Notes: generated by a model from the sequence alone, not told the origin. A DNA stretch of 64,000 nt from Coenobita brevimanus (GCA_032717465.1 CM064683.1:33985542-34049541), one strand, 5' to 3'; counted from the stretch's first letter, positions 1-11,410 are shown. Translations and numbers: made by a program.

Positions 1-337
1 GGAAAGAGGAAAAGGAGAGGGGGGAGGGATATGAAGATTAATGGAGAGAACTAGCACTCAAAAATAGCAACACCCGCTGCTTGCGTGTCTAACCATGCCC
101 TGGTGCCTTGACTCTTGGTCCAGGATTCTCAAAATGCATGGATTTGTTAACTGCCTGACTTTTAACTCTCCCATTAAATTTGGCTCAATATCCACCAAAG
201 TTGTTTGCGTTAACCTGGTCCCGTGACTTTGATCTTTAGGCCATTTGCTCACTGAATCGAATAACTTCATCCTCGTCTGACCATCAGCCCCTCCACTAAG
301 TTTGATCTAGATTGGGTCAACATTTTCAATTAAACTG

Positions 338-339
<2 letters not shown>
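1..339. other. No gene recognised; possible diverged repeat
   Basis: No coding signature is seen. The text starting near 66 (AGCAACACCCGC) and running into a CA microsatellite loosely resembles 36,308-36,700, which starts with GCAACACCCGC and also runs into a CA tract. The two could be diverged copies of one interspersed repeat, but the similarity is patchy. Confidence 0.3.
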
Positions 340-411
<72 letters not shown>

Positions 412-432
412 AGAGAGAGAGAGAGAGAGAAA
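340..432. repeat. Compound (CA)n-(GA)n microsatellite
   Basis: About 34 CA units are followed directly by about 12 GA units. A purine-rich GGGA/GGAA stretch continues to about 600. Confidence 0.98.
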
Positions 433-2063
433 GGGAGGGAGGGAGGGAAGGGAGAGGAAGGAAGTAAAGAGAGTGAGAAGGAGTTACGAAGGTAGGTAAG
501 GAGCTAGAGAACGGAGGGAGGGAGAGGGGGGGGGAAGGAAAACACAGAGAAGGTAAAGAAACACTAGAGGGCGGGACGGGAAGGGAAAGGATTAGTGTGT
601 GTGTGAGCCCTTCAGTCAGGGAGATTTACTGGGTGGGAGGGGAGCGCAGTCTATTTTAGGTGTAAGTGAGTGGGTAAGTAGGCGGGCGAGGGTACAGGCA
701 TCTAAAAAAAGAATCTAAAAAAAAAAATGGGGAATGGGGGAACGTTAGATAAGGCACAAGGGGAGTTTCGTAGTTGACAGGAAAACACATACTACATTGT
801 TTTAGGAGCTGATCAGGTAAGGCTGAAGGATGACAGCAAGACAGTTAACTAAAACACTCGTAAATAATTGCCTGTTTATAGGATAAGTTTCACCAAAAGG
901 GAGGGAAGGTTGGAGATCAGTCACCTAAAAATTAAGGCATTTGTTTTTCGGAGAACCGCAGTAATGGCAAAACGATACGTCGGCATACCCTCACCTAGAA
1001 AGTTACTAGGTATGGGATTATACGTGCGGTAAGGTTCAAGTATGTATGCGTTCAGTCTCTTTAAAAATTAGCTGTATCAATCTGGGGGAGTAGTTAAATC
1101 CTCCTACAGAAGGACGTCATTTATATTTAATTCTTGCCATCTCTAGACTATTTTTTTTAGGAACCGCACGCACCGAAGGGATCAAGGACAATCTCCATCG
1201 TATTCCTTTACAGTGCAAGGTCTTCCTAAAGATAAATATAACAGACGGGTGGTAGAGATAAAAAAAAAAGGCCCTTTGGTAGATGTGGTCAAGGTTAGAA
1301 GGAAGGTAAGCTTAATCACCCCACAGAAATTATCAAGCCACCTGTTACGCCGTATATTTTCATTCATAGGATACAATGCTTTGAAGTTCTGTGATTTACG
1401 TTGAATTCCATTAACGGTATATTTTTGTATATCAATAAACAGTTAACCTAATCTGGCATAAATCTATACAGAGTATTTCTAGTTACTTTAGTTGAACTCT
1501 TAAGTCAAATGGTCTGTTAGTGATTTCTTGCTGCATTCGGACTATTCCATTAAGTTATGAAAGATCATTCATACGTAACTGTACCTGAGACGAGGCCATT
1601 TTGTGACCTCTGAGATTAGGGAATAAATAGGGAGCTGTCAGAGATCGAGCAGAGTGGAGAGACGCCATTAGGTGACCAAGACCAACACATACAGGCAGAT
1701 TAGAGCCCTTATAAACGATATGATATCTGATTCATCCAGTTCGATAAGTTTTTTCTAAGCTCCAAACATATGTCAGGAAGAAGAAAGAAAAAATAAAGAG
1801 GACACCACTGTAGAGAAAGTAGTAAATATATACACGAAAAAAAAAGTAATAATCCCTCCAAATATAACTCCGGCACAAAGTCAGCGAACAGGTCAGACTG
1901 CTGCACGAAATTAATCCCTCTTGCCCTTGTTTATCCAGCAATACATTTAGGGACCTGGGTGTAAATCCGATTATTTCCTGCAATTATCAGGAGGATTGTT
2001 GTTAAGAAAAAACTGATAACCTGTCTTAATGACCATCGTGCTGTCGATAGGCATTAACCTAAC
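433..2063. other. No gene recognised
   Basis: The first 170 bases are G/A-rich low complexity. The rest is ordinary AT-rich sequence with short open frames on both strands. None of them shows a recognisable domain or motif, and no splice-flanked exon was identified. Confidence 0.5.
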
Positions 2064-2075
2064 TTATTACTATTA

Positions 2076-2120
<45 letters not shown>

Positions 2121-2235
2121 GAATTAGTATTAGTATTAGTATTAGTATTGTTGTTGTTGTTGTTATTTGTAGTAGTGGTAGTAGTAGGAGGAGGAGGAGG
2201 AGTATTTTCTTCTTCTTCTTCTTCTTCTATAGGGT
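2064..2235. repeat. Compound trinucleotide repeat (TTA/GTA/GGA/TTC)
   Basis: ATT units grade into AGT, TGT, AGG and TTC trinucleotides. The open frame through it (poly-Leu/Val/Gly/Ser) is a product of the repeat. Confidence 0.95.
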
Positions 2236-2411
2236 GTCAATACTTATTTCCCGGACGGGGCTCCCCTGAACGTCCACGAACACGCACGAACAGTAACGCA
2301 AAAGCGCGTAAATTACCCAGTGCACGGACACACCAACATAGGCTATGATTAGATACATTTTTGGTGGTGTTAAAACGTGCGAAATTTACGGCACGGATGA
2401 ACCCATTATGG

Positions 2412-2412
<1 letters not shown>

Positions 2413-2492
<80 letters not shown>
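2413..2492. repeat. (GA)n and (GT)n microsatellites
   Basis: A GA tract (about 2413-2446) is separated by ACTGTG from a GT tract (about 2449-2492). Confidence 0.97.
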
Positions 2493-2495
<3 letters not shown>

Positions 2496-2790
2496 AAGAT
2501 ACACAACACAGTCCTTATGATCTACTGGGATGAGGTGTCATGGCCATAGCCTAACCCTTTCACCTGAGGGACATCTCGTTTACTTTACTCTTGCCATTTT
2601 CTACCGATTTTACTTAGTGTAGAAGACGACCCCATTACTGAGGAGTTAACGAAGGCTGTATATAGTCCCTAAGATTCGACTAGTCTCTTTTGGGCTGCAC
2701 AGCATCGTTTGAAGATAGCATAAATAAAATAAAAGGAAATCATTATAGTGAAGGGTTGAATACTTATACAGAAACTTATTCATTTGTGAC

Positions 2791-2792
<2 letters not shown>

Positions 2793-2837
<45 letters not shown>

Positions 2838-2888
2838 AGTAAGACACAATACTTTTCATGGAATTTAACTCTCATCCGCCATTTCGCT

Positions 2889-2929
<41 letters not shown>
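2793..2929. repeat. Facing (GA)n and (CT)n tracts
   Basis: A GA tract at 2793-2834 and a CT tract at 2891-2929 lie 56 bp apart in opposite sense, so the strand could fold into a long imperfect hairpin. Confidence 0.95.
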
Positions 2930-2932
<3 letters not shown>

Positions 2933-3069
2933 ACCTTACTTATCTTCCATGGTGAGGATATGCCAGTATATATATCCATCGCTGCCCGGACATCACTAAG
3001 CGTCAGGTCATTTCCTACCTCCCCCATAGGGGTATTTGTCTTCTTAGTGTGATTGGAAAAATATATGCC

Positions 3070-4342
3070 TTACTTATGCTCAGTACTTATTGATAGGGTT
3101 AGGCATATAACAGAGGAGCTAGTCGTGAAGAACATGGGGGATTTAGGAAGGGAAAAGGGTGTGTAAATCAGATATTTGTTCTAAGATGTTTAGTGGAGAA
3201 GTATCTAGAGAAGGGAAAGAGAGTGTATGCTGCCTTCATGGACTTGGAGGAAGCATAGGACTGAGTAGATAGGCAAGGTATGTGGAAGGTTTTAAGAATA
3301 TATTGAGTGGACGGGAAATTGTTGAGTGCTGTGAAGAGTATGTACAAAGGAGCTAGGGCTACAGTGCGAGTGGATGGTGAGCTGAGTGAGTTCTTTGATC
3401 TCAATGTGGGACTGAAACAGGGTAGTGTGATGTCTCCATGGCTGTTTAATATATACGTGGATGGGGTTGTAAAGGAGGTGCAAGGTAGGGCAGCGGATGT
3501 TGGGGTGGCTCTAATGAATGAGAATGAGGTGTGGAAGATTCCGGTGTTGCTGTTTGCTGATGATGAATGGGAGTTGCAAGGTTTGCTGAATGAATTTGGA
3601 ACAGTGTGTATGAAGAGGACTCTGAAAGTTAATGAAAACAAGAGTAAAGTTATGGTGTTCGAGAGGAATGAAGTCACAGAATGCACAGTGAGGTTGGATG
3701 ATGAGAATATGGAGAATGTGAGTGCATTCAAGTACTTAGGTAGTGTGATGAGTAAAGATGGAAGTTTTGGGGATGAAGTACTTGAAAGGGTACAGCAGGG
3801 AAGGAAGGTTGTTGGTTCACTGAAAGCGGTGATGAGAAACAGGGAGGTGAGTATGGAAGTTAAGAAGTCACTGGATGATAGTATTGTGATCCCTACCCTG
3901 ACGTATGGAAGTGAGGCGTGGACCTTACTAGAGTGGAACAAGTCAAGAGTGAGAGCAGTGGAAATGAGTTACCTGAGACGAGCATGTGGAGTGTCATGGG
4001 GAGACCGGTTGACGAATGAAGACGTGAAAGAACGTTGTGGGGTGGATGTGGATGTGAGTGAGAGAATTAAGAGAAATACACTGAGGTGGTTTGGACATGT
4101 GGAGAGAATGGAGAATGAAAGACTGACTAAGCGGGTGTATATAGGTGAAGTGGAGGGAGGGAGAGGGAGGGGAAGACCGAGGATGAGGTGGAGGGATGGA
4201 GTTGAGAGGTATATGATGGAGGGGGGAGTGAGTTGGGGGGGAGGGTAGTCAAATGGTGGATGACAGAGCGACTTGGAGGCGTTTTGTCTGCGGCCACCCT
4301 TTGCGGGAGTAGGGCGTCGGGCTATAGATAGACAGATAGATA
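3070..4342 (+). mobile_element. RTE-like LINE, 5'-truncated copy (family A, copy 1)
   Basis: This is the 3' part of a non-LTR retrotransposon. The decayed frame starts in the reverse transcriptase (RT) fingers (a QIFVLRCLVEKYLEKGKRVY-like stretch near 3170-3225, with in-frame stops before 3307). It then runs open from 3307 to 4248 through the palm (GLKQGSVMSPWLFNIY, LLFADD) into the C-terminal region, which carries the YGSEAWTLL, LRWFGHVERM and GRGRPRMRW motifs common in RTE-type and related LINEs. About 85 bp after the stop the copy ends in a GATA-like tail (4322-4342), as RTE elements often do. Compared with the copy at 56.8 kb, 21 bp (seven codons) are missing directly after the ADD motif, so this RT is unlikely to work. 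Clade assignment (RTE versus a close relative) is inferred from the C-terminal motifs and the simple-repeat tail. Confidence 0.9.
3307..4248 (+). pseudogene. Reverse transcriptase fragment of RTE-like LINE
   Basis: This is a 313-residue open frame covering RT motifs 4-7 and the C-terminal region. The upstream part of the same protein (3070-3306) is in the same register but broken by stops, including one replacing a residue of the AYDRVDRQG-type motif. The FADD box is present, but the seven residues that follow it in sister copies are deleted. The first methionine is internal to the RT domain, so this is a remnant and not a gene start. The long open frame on the opposite strand (3168-3941) is its shadow. 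Confidence 0.88.
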
Positions 4343-5228
4343 GTTATCCTTAATGATCCTCGTTTAGTTGGCAGGCACATAATTCAAGCCTCCTTGTTCT
4401 CATACTACATCCAAAAACAAAGAATACAGAAACATTCAATCTTCTAATCATTAAACCGTGTTCTTCATCCATGTACTTCGATGATAACTGTAGTGTAATA
4501 TTCTTGTTCCCATCAAGTTATTTCATTCAGCTCCTGACTGACTTTTCGCAGCACAGAGAATAGATATGGCCTTCATTAACTAATTCACAACAAACGGCCT
4601 CTCTTGATCCTGTACAAAATAATCTGATGTCGGCAAGAACACAGTACCCGATACAGTACCACCAGGACTTGTTGAATGTCCAGGTTCATCCAAACGTGAA
4701 CCCTGTGGGATGCAGATTAATTTTGCCCTCCTCCTGCAGCTCACCATCCTCCTTTTGGAGGACAGCAAATGAGCTGATAGACACTTTCAAAACAGGACAG
4801 CGGAGCACCCTGGTTATATCACAGTCGCTGCATTGAAGCGTCCTTCATCAGCACCTGCTATAAAAAGTATTACTGAATGAAAAGTTCACCTCCAGTTACA
4901 AAAATTGCCAATCATTCCTAAAGCTCATGGTGAGCGGAAAGCATTGCCATATTCTCCAGATGTTGCTGAATGTTCTCTGTAATGTGGAGTGCAGGTAAAC
5001 CACATCTACTGTCCGTAACTGTTCCAAGCATGACGGTCAGAAACTGAGGGCTTGCATACTCGCTCCGCCCTCTCAATGGTTATCATTTCGATACGAGAAA
5101 AACCTTATTTTTATGGTGGTTGACCCATCTGATTCATTCTTGATAACACCAGGAGATATTATTCACCTTAAGGGGAGACGTTTTACGGAAAAGTGTTAAG
5201 CCCTTCACACCAGCGACGGATTAAAGAT

Positions 5229-5230
<2 letters not shown>
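4343..5230. other. No gene recognised
   Basis: Apart from one copy of an interspersed repeat (see 4640-4780), nothing recognisable is present. Short open frames lack domain signatures. Confidence 0.5.
4640..4780 (+). repeat. Interspersed repeat 'X', copy 1
   Basis: The segment around GGTTCATCCAAACGTGAACC, followed by a CCTCCTTTTGGAGG hairpin-like stretch, matches 38,104-38,180 (GGTTCATCTGGACTTGAACC and CCTCCTTTAGAGGG) base for base over most positions. Related copies are seen at 38.1, 47.2 (minus) and 51.1 kb. Confidence 0.55.

Positions 5231-5314
<84 letters not shown>
5231..5314. repeat. (CT)n microsatellite
   Basis: About 42 CT units with one CCCT interruption. Confidence 0.98.
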
Positions 5315-5319
<5 letters not shown>

Positions 5320-5379
5320 GCATACACTGGAGCATACACTAATTTCACGTCCGACATAATCTGACACTGTACGTCCATC

Positions 5380-6015
5380 AGACACCATTTCATTCTTGTC
5401 ACGAAGTCCGTACGACACTGCGCCATTCCATACGACACCGTGGCATTCCGACTGACACTACCATCCCGTTTGATATCGCGTTATTTTGCTTAACACTGCA
5501 GTTCCGTTTGATACTATGTAATTCCTTTTTACACCGTTTCATTCAGTCTGACACCGAGCCACTCCATCTAACACCATGTCATTTCATCAGACACCAAGCC
5601 ATTCCTATACGCTTATCATTCAGATGCCACAACATTCTTTTCCCCAGTTCCGTCCGGTTCTATGCCATTCCCACACCCACATGCATCCGTCTACCTGACC
5701 AACACTGTGTCAGTTCTTTTCTCTTCCTCCCGGTTCGACGTCATTCTTGTTATAGCAGTTGTCCTACCTCTGTGTAATATTCTTATGTACTGTACGTCCA
5801 TCCATTCGTCTCATATTGTGTCATTCTTTTTCCACTTCAATTCATCCGACAGTCGGATTGCATGCCAATCTGTCTGTCCAAGATCGTGCCATTCCTATCC
5901 ACCCCGTCTTGTACTGTGTCATTCCTATGCTCTTCTGTCAAACTTGTCCCCTCGTCCGTCCATCCATCCGTCTACTATATTGATCACACTGTGTCAGTCC
6001 ACCCGTCTGTATATT
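5380..6015. repeat. Degenerate short repeat block 1 (TGCCATTCC / TCCGTCYGA)
   Basis: Short motifs such as GACACCRTGCCATTCC and CCGTCCATCCGTC recur irregularly every 20-35 bp. A second block with the same words lies at 7385-7800. The short open frames inside are products of the repetition. Confidence 0.7.
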
Positions 6016-6047
6016 CGACTAGAAAACAAAAATCTTCTTCTAAAATG

Positions 6048-6429
6048 ATTGTTAAGAAGTAGGAATTGCAAAAGTGCAGATAAGAGATGAAAAAAGCATA
6101 GAAACAAGAGAGCATTCAGGATGGGGGGAGATTTGGAGACCTTTACGTATTACTACATTCCACACTTTAGCTACAAACTTGTAGCCAGTGGAATGTAGTA
6201 ATGGGTATAGGTCACTAAATCTCCTCTTATTCTGAATGCTCACTTGTTTCTGCCCTTTTTTCACCTCTTATCTCAACACTTTTGCCTTTCGCAGATTTTA
6301 AAACCCATACCCATTACTACATTCCACACCATAGCCACAAACTTGTATTTGTAGCTGGTGGAATTCTATTGTATCTGCCCTTTTTCATCACTTATCTGTG
6401 CACTTTTGCCATTCTTACTTCTTAACAAT
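6048..6429. mobile_element. Fold-back MITE with about 54-bp terminal inverted repeats
   Basis: ATTGTTAAGAAGTAGGAATT at 6048 is mirrored by ACTTCTTAACAAT ending at 6429. The arms pair over about 54 bp (6048-6101 with 6376-6429) with a few mismatches. Inside, ATTACTACATTCCAC (about 6150) pairs with GTGGAATGTAGTAAT (about 6187), and a third related arm lies near 6313. There is no coding capacity. No clear target-site duplication was found, so the superfamily is unknown. Confidence 0.8.
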
Positions 6430-7384
6430 AAACTTAAACATTAAACTTAATTCAAATGAGAAAACAATGACAAATTATTATTTTTTATATATAATATTAA
6501 AGACTGGAGTAGAGAGTCCCATGATGCCTTGCTCCGTGTATACTAATTGATAATATGAGAAGGTAACGTGGTCTGTATCACTGTTATATCACACTTGGGG
6601 TAAACACTAGATATTATGCATGTACGAGAGTGCGCATGCGTAACCCCATGCAGGCAAGCATGTACGATATGTGTAAAGGAGAAGTATCCTGAACTGTATC
6701 ATGTAGGCTTAGTCGTGAAAGTCAGTAGAAAACTAGTTCACTTCCCAGGATTGACTAGTACTCAAGGTAGTGTTTAAACCTAGTGTTAGTAGAATGCACT
6801 GTTGTTGAAAAGTAGAGATAAAGTTGAGACCCGTAGAATAACGTGGTAAGCTGTGGCTAACTACGGTAGACTCATAAAGGATAGCTCCACTGCTACTGAG
6901 ACTAAAACGAGGGTGTCTTCCCGTGAAAAGAAGAGTTTTGGTACTTTCTTTAACTGCAAGCGTGCTGTAGCTAGCCAGTATTGCGCAAAATGGCCTACTT
7001 ACGGGTGACCGCGATTCGGTTTTAAGTCCGAAACTCGCGAACAGTAGCCTGAATGCTATCAAAACATGGAAAGAAACATTTACACTTGACAAAAAGCGTT
7101 TTGGTGTAAAGCATGCTCGCGTACACCTTTTTGTTTTGGAGTTATGACTGATGAAGATGAAAGAAGAAAGAAAGCATGAAAGAAAGAACAAAATCCATCT
7201 TTTTGCGGTTAGATTTTGCGACTCCTACGAAGGTTAGTAAGACTTTGCGAGTAGTTTTACGCTTGAATAGCGAAGGTCTTTAAGTTCGTAAGCTTAGAAC
7301 TGTGATCTGTGACCGTTTTCGCGCGAGCGCTCCTATACCCAATGCACAGCACGCCATTTTGAACCTGCGCCATTTCTGCTTACG
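6430..7384. other. No gene recognised
   Basis: A 152-codon open frame on the minus strand (6733-7191) has no recognisable domain and no flanking gene structure. The region is less simple than its surroundings and could be a solo LTR or another repeat, but no paired terminus was found. Confidence 0.4.
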
Positions 7385-7800
7385 GAGTAGCTACCACACT
7401 CCGTGATACTGTGCCATTCTCTCTGAAACATTGCCATTTCGTTTGACAAGCCGTTTCTCCTCCACATCTCTCAACTCGTCCGTCCATACGTCCCTTCGAG
7501 AACTCGCGATACCATCTGTCTGATATTGCCATTCGTATCCAAACATCTGTCCATCTGTTCGAAGCTGTGCTATTCGTCCGTCCGATACTGTGCATTTTCT
7601 TTATACACGTCCGTCTGTTCAAAAACGTGCTATTTCGCCTGTCTATTACCGCCATTCCTATCCAAACGTCCGTCCATCCGGTAATATGTCATTTCGTTCG
7701 ATATAGCACAATTTCGTCGGACATCATGCCATTCCTCATCTTCCATACCTGTCACCTAGTCCGTTCTTCCGTCCGCTAGTGCCATTCCTTGTCTGTGTGT
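7385..7800. repeat. Degenerate short repeat block 2 (TGCCATTCC / TCCGTCYGA)
   Basis: The same irregular words as at 5380-6015 recur here (GATACTGTGCCATTC, CGTCCGTCCATCC, ATGCCATTCC). The two blocks bracket the MITE and the unassigned 6.4-7.4 kb sequence. Confidence 0.7.
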
Positions 7801-8452
7801 CGTGCAATATTTCCCATTTAGTTTTTATGGTCAGTGTTCCGGCGACGCGCAATCTGTTCATTTCACACAAGTTTTCAGCTGGCACATTTTTTTTTTTTTT
7901 TTAACCGCCGTGCCACTATCATTTTATAAACTTAGCTACCATCGTTAGAATTCAGTATTTATCGAAAATATTCCTTAACTGGCGTTTCCACCTTATCTGA
8001 TTTTTCCGTTTTGTATTACTTTTTTTTCTTTTCCATTGTTTCCACCTTTTTCAGTATTATTTTTTTTACTGTTTACTTCAGGTTTTGTTGAATATTACCT
8101 TTACTTCTCCGATTGTTTTAATTGGCTGCTCTTTCCTTATCTTCTTTGACTTTTACTTCTTTGTTGTACCATTTCTTCTTTTACTTCTCATATTCTTATT
8201 TTTGTGACTCAGTGTTTCACAAACGTCTGCTGGGAATATTGTTTAAATGTTCGTGCCTCTCATTCAATAAAGTTAGCTACGTATTGGTGAAATTCTGTCT
8301 CTTAATCCCCGTATTTTATCAGTTGATAATTTTTTCCCTTATCTATGTTCTTCCTCTTTTATTTTTTATTTTTTCAATTTTCTTTTACTTGTACTTCCAC
8401 TTCTCGTATTTATATTTTATACATTAGTGTTTTTTCACCGGTGAAAGGGTAA

Positions 8453-8455
<3 letters not shown>
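7801..8455. other. T-rich low-complexity sequence, no gene recognised
   Basis: Poly-T and TTTTCTTTTA-type runs dominate. The 101-codon frame at 8122-8427 is composed of Phe/Leu/Ser/Tyr and reflects base composition. Confidence 0.6.

Positions 8456-8546
<91 letters not shown>
8456..8546. repeat. (TC)n microsatellite
   Basis: About 45 TC units without interruption. Confidence 0.98.
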
Positions 8547-8547
<1 letters not shown>

Positions 8548-8652
8548 TTATCCTCGTTCTAGCTTCGTGCAATTAGAATTCTCTTATTTTCAAATTAAGT
8601 GACATTCTTTCTTTCTTTCTTTTTTTTTTTTACATTCTTCATAAATAGTTAG

Positions 8653-8671
8653 ACAGATAGATAGATAGATG
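8653..8671. repeat. (GATA)n short tract at LINE 5' junction
   Basis: Four to five GATA units lie just upstream of the 5'-truncated LINE beginning near 8690. RTE-like copies in this window carry GATA tails, so this tract may be the insertion target or an older tail. Confidence 0.7.
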
Positions 8672-8689
8672 TATATATACATCTATGTA

Positions 8690-9199
8690 ATAGGAAGATT
8701 GTTGGATGTGAGAGTTCTGAGAGGGGAGGGTGGAGGTATGTCTGACCACTACCTGGTGGAGGGAAAGTTAAGAGTAGGTAAGAGATGGGTGAGAGCTAGG
8801 AGGGTTAGGTGTGGCAGGGAGGTTTTGAAAGTGAGTGAGTTGGATAAAAGAGAGAAAAAGATAGAGTATCAGAAGAAATTGAAAGATGAGTGGAACGCAG
8901 TGAAAGATCGGGAAAATGGCAGCGTGGAGGAGGAATGGCAGTTGTTTAAGAGTGCTGTGGTGGGACATGCAGAAGAGGTGTGTGGTGTGAGACGTGTGGG
9001 TGGTGGTGTAAGAAAAGGAAGTGAATGGAGGTGCGAGGAAGTAAGTATGGCTGTGGCTGAGAAGAGGCGTGCATATGAAGTGTGGCTGCAGAGGAAGGAT
9101 GAGATGTCATATGAAAGGTATAAGGAAAAGAGGAATAGAGCGAGAAGGGCTGTGCGTGATGCTAAGTGGCAGCAGATGAGAGGTGGGGTAGGCGGCTGA
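8690..9199 (+). pseudogene. Endonuclease C-terminus and linker of RTE-like LINE (frame 1 of 3)
   Basis: The piece begins around GRLLDVRVLRGEGGGMSDHY, the end of an exonuclease-endonuclease-phosphatase fold whose SDH triad is visible. A highly charged linker rich in Lys, Arg and Glu follows (RREKKIEYQKKLKDEW, YERYKEKRNRARRAVRDAK). The frame is lost at about 9165, where a one-base shift moves the homologous sequence (ADERWGRRLTENF) into the next frame. The reading upstream of about 8690 is microsatellite, so the protein start is absent. Confidence 0.82.
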
Positions 9200-9732
9200 C
9201 AGAGAATTTTCAACAGAATAAGAAAATGTTTTGGAAGGAGGTGAAAAGGGTACGAAAGGGAGAGTCTGGGAAGGAAGAACGAGTAAAAGCAGAGGATGGA
9301 AGGATGTTAACTGAGATGGATGCAGTAAGGAAGAGATGGGCAGAGTATTTTGAAAGATTGTTAAATGTAGAGGAGGAAAGGGTGGCTGAGATTGTGGCGG
9401 ATGGAAGGGTGCAAGGAATAAATGTGTTGGGAGAGTTGAATGATTCTTTGATCACGAAGGAGAAAGTGGAGAAGGCAGTAAAGGAGATGAAAACAGGGAA
9501 AGTTGCAGGTATGGATGGGTGTGCCGTGGAATGCCTGAAGGGTGGTGGAGTGACTATTGTTGACTGGTTAGTAAGATTGTTGAATGCGTGCTTTGAGAAA
9601 GGTATGGTGCCAATTGACTGGGCAAGTGCTTGTGTGGTCCCGTTGTATAAAGGCAAGGGTGATAAGTATGAATGTACTAGCTTTAGGGGTATAAGTCTGT
9701 TGAGTGTTGTAGGTAAGGTCCGTATATGGTAG
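9166..9732 (+). pseudogene. RT N-terminal part of RTE-like LINE (frame 2 of 3)
   Basis: The piece carries WGRRLTENFQQNKKMFWKEV, then KTGKVAGMDGCAVECLKGGG (RT motif 1, usually written GPDG) and VVPLYKGKGDKYECTSFRGI (motif 2). A one-base insertion near 9720 ends the frame at a stop. The continuing homology is picked up at 9734 in the following frame. Confidence 0.85.
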
Positions 9733-9733
9733 A

Positions 9734-11107
9734 GTGTTAATTATGAGAGTTAGAGAGGGTACAGAGGGAGTGATTAGTGATGAGCAGTGTGGCTTTAGGA
9801 GAGGGAGGGGATGCATTGATCAGGTGTTTGCTGTGAGACAAGTGTGTGAAAAGTATTTAGCGAAAGGCAAGGATCTGTTTTGGGCATTTATGGATTTAGA
9901 GAAAGCGTATGATAGAATTGATAGGGAGGCTTTGTGGACTGTTTTAAGATTGTATGGACTTGATGGTAGGTTACTAAAAGGGGTGAAAAGTTTTTATGTA
10001 AATAGTAGAGCATGTGTAAGAGTGGGAAATGCTGTGAGTGATTGGTTTCCCGTGAGAATGGGGCTGCGACAGGGATGTGTGATGTCGCCTTGGTTGTTTA
10101 ATATTTACATGGATGGTGTTGTAAAGGAGGTGAATGCAAGAGTTTTAGGTGGTCTGAGTCTGGTAAATGTTGATGATGGAGATTGGAATCTGAAGCAGCT
10201 GCTGTTTTCAGATGATACTGCACTGGTGACTGATTCAGAGGAGAGATTGAGACAGTTGGTAGAGGAGTTTGGAAGGGTGTGTGAAAGGAGGAATTTGAAA
10301 GTAAATGAGAATAAGAGTAAAGTGATGAAGTGTACGAGGTTGATAGATGGTAGGGGGATGAATATAGTTTTGAATGGCGAGTTGCTTGAGGAGGTAGATT
10401 GTTTTAAATATCTAGGGTCACATGTTGCTGTGGAAGTAAATGAGAATAAGAGTAAAGTGATGAAGTCTACGAGGTTGATAGATGGTAGGGGGATGAATAT
10501 AGTTTTGAATGGCAAGTTGCTTGAGGAGCTAGAGTGTTTTAAATATCTAGGGTCACATGTTGCTGTGGGTGGAAGAATAGATGCAGAAGTGAAGTTTAGA
10601 ATAAATGAAGTAGGAAAGGTGCTGGGAGGAATGAAAACAGTGTTTAAATGTCGTTCGCTTAGAATGGATGTAAAGAGAAGGCTGTATGAGGGTGTTGTGG
10701 TACCGACTGCATTATATGGGGCTGAAACATGGAATATGGGTGTAGCAGAGAGGAAAAGTTTGAATGTAATGGAGATGAGGTGTCTGAGGAGTATGTGTGG
10801 AGTGACGCGTATGGATCGGGTGCGAAATGATGAAGTGCGAAGGAGAACTGGAGTTGTTCGGGAGATGGCTGGTAGAGTTGAGCAGAGGGTGTTGCGATGG
10901 TTTGGACATATGGAGAGAATGGATAATGAGCGATTGGTGAAAAAGATAACTAGATCTGATGTGAGAGGTGTAAGGCTGAGAGGAAGACCACGAATAGGAT
11001 GGATGGACAGTGTGAAGAGAGCGCTGGATGCGAGAGGGATGTCTGTTGAGCAAGGAAGAGTGGCTGTGCGTGACAGAAATAAATGGAGAGAAATTGTGAA
11101 TGAATAA
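9734..11107 (+). pseudogene. RT palm, thumb and C-terminus of RTE-like LINE, with 45-residue duplication (frame 3 of 3)
   Basis: This is a 457-codon open frame. RT motif 3 reads CGFRRGRGCIDQVFAVRQ, motif 4 FMDLEKAYDRIDREALW, motif 5 RQGCVMSPWLFNIYMDGVV, and motif 6 LLFSDDTALV, with Ser in place of the usual Ala before DD. The thumb segment NENKSKVM...CFKYLGSHVAV is present twice in tandem (10,301-10,435 and 10,436-10,570), in frame. The C-terminus has YGAETWNMG, LRWFGHMERMDNERL and RLRGRPRIGW. Long frames on the opposite strand here are shadows. The lack of further stops suggests recent insertion. Confidence 0.9.
10301..10570 (+). repeat. Exact-length tandem duplication, 2 x 135 bp, inside RT frame
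   Basis: GTAAATGAGAATAAGAGTAA starts at 10,301 and again at 10,436. The two 135-bp units (45 codons each) differ at only a handful of positions, and the frame is kept. Confidence 0.95.
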
Positions 11108-11410
11108 GTGATGACGCAGCCCTGAGGGGATATTCTCCCGCATTTGGTCTGATCAGCTAGTCAGGTCAGGTGCGGGTAAGGGGATGGGTCTGTTATGATG
11201 TGGCAGGGGTAAACCAGTTCTGCTGTCGGGCCTGCTGCGGATGTCACTGATTGCACTGCGCAGTTGACCCTTGTGCGGTGTGGTGCGGTGAGGATCTGTC
11301 CGTTCTCTCCTTTGGGGCTAAGATGTGAATGAATGTGTTTGAATGGATGAGTAAATGGAGAGTGTGTCGTCCTGTCTCGGCTACCTCCCTTTCCTTGGGG
11401 GAAGCAGCCT

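Noticed and set aside
3168..3941. 257-codon minus-strand frame opposite the LINE RT
   Set aside because: Shadow of the RT. The sense-strand motifs (FADD, GRPRMRW) fix the coding strand. The same applies to 9,210-9,656, 10,712-11,143, 47,861-48,655, 48,785-49,588 and 57,253-57,703.
6733..7191. 152-codon minus-strand frame
   Set aside because: No recognisable domain, no splice signals or promoter supporting it, and it lies between repeat blocks.
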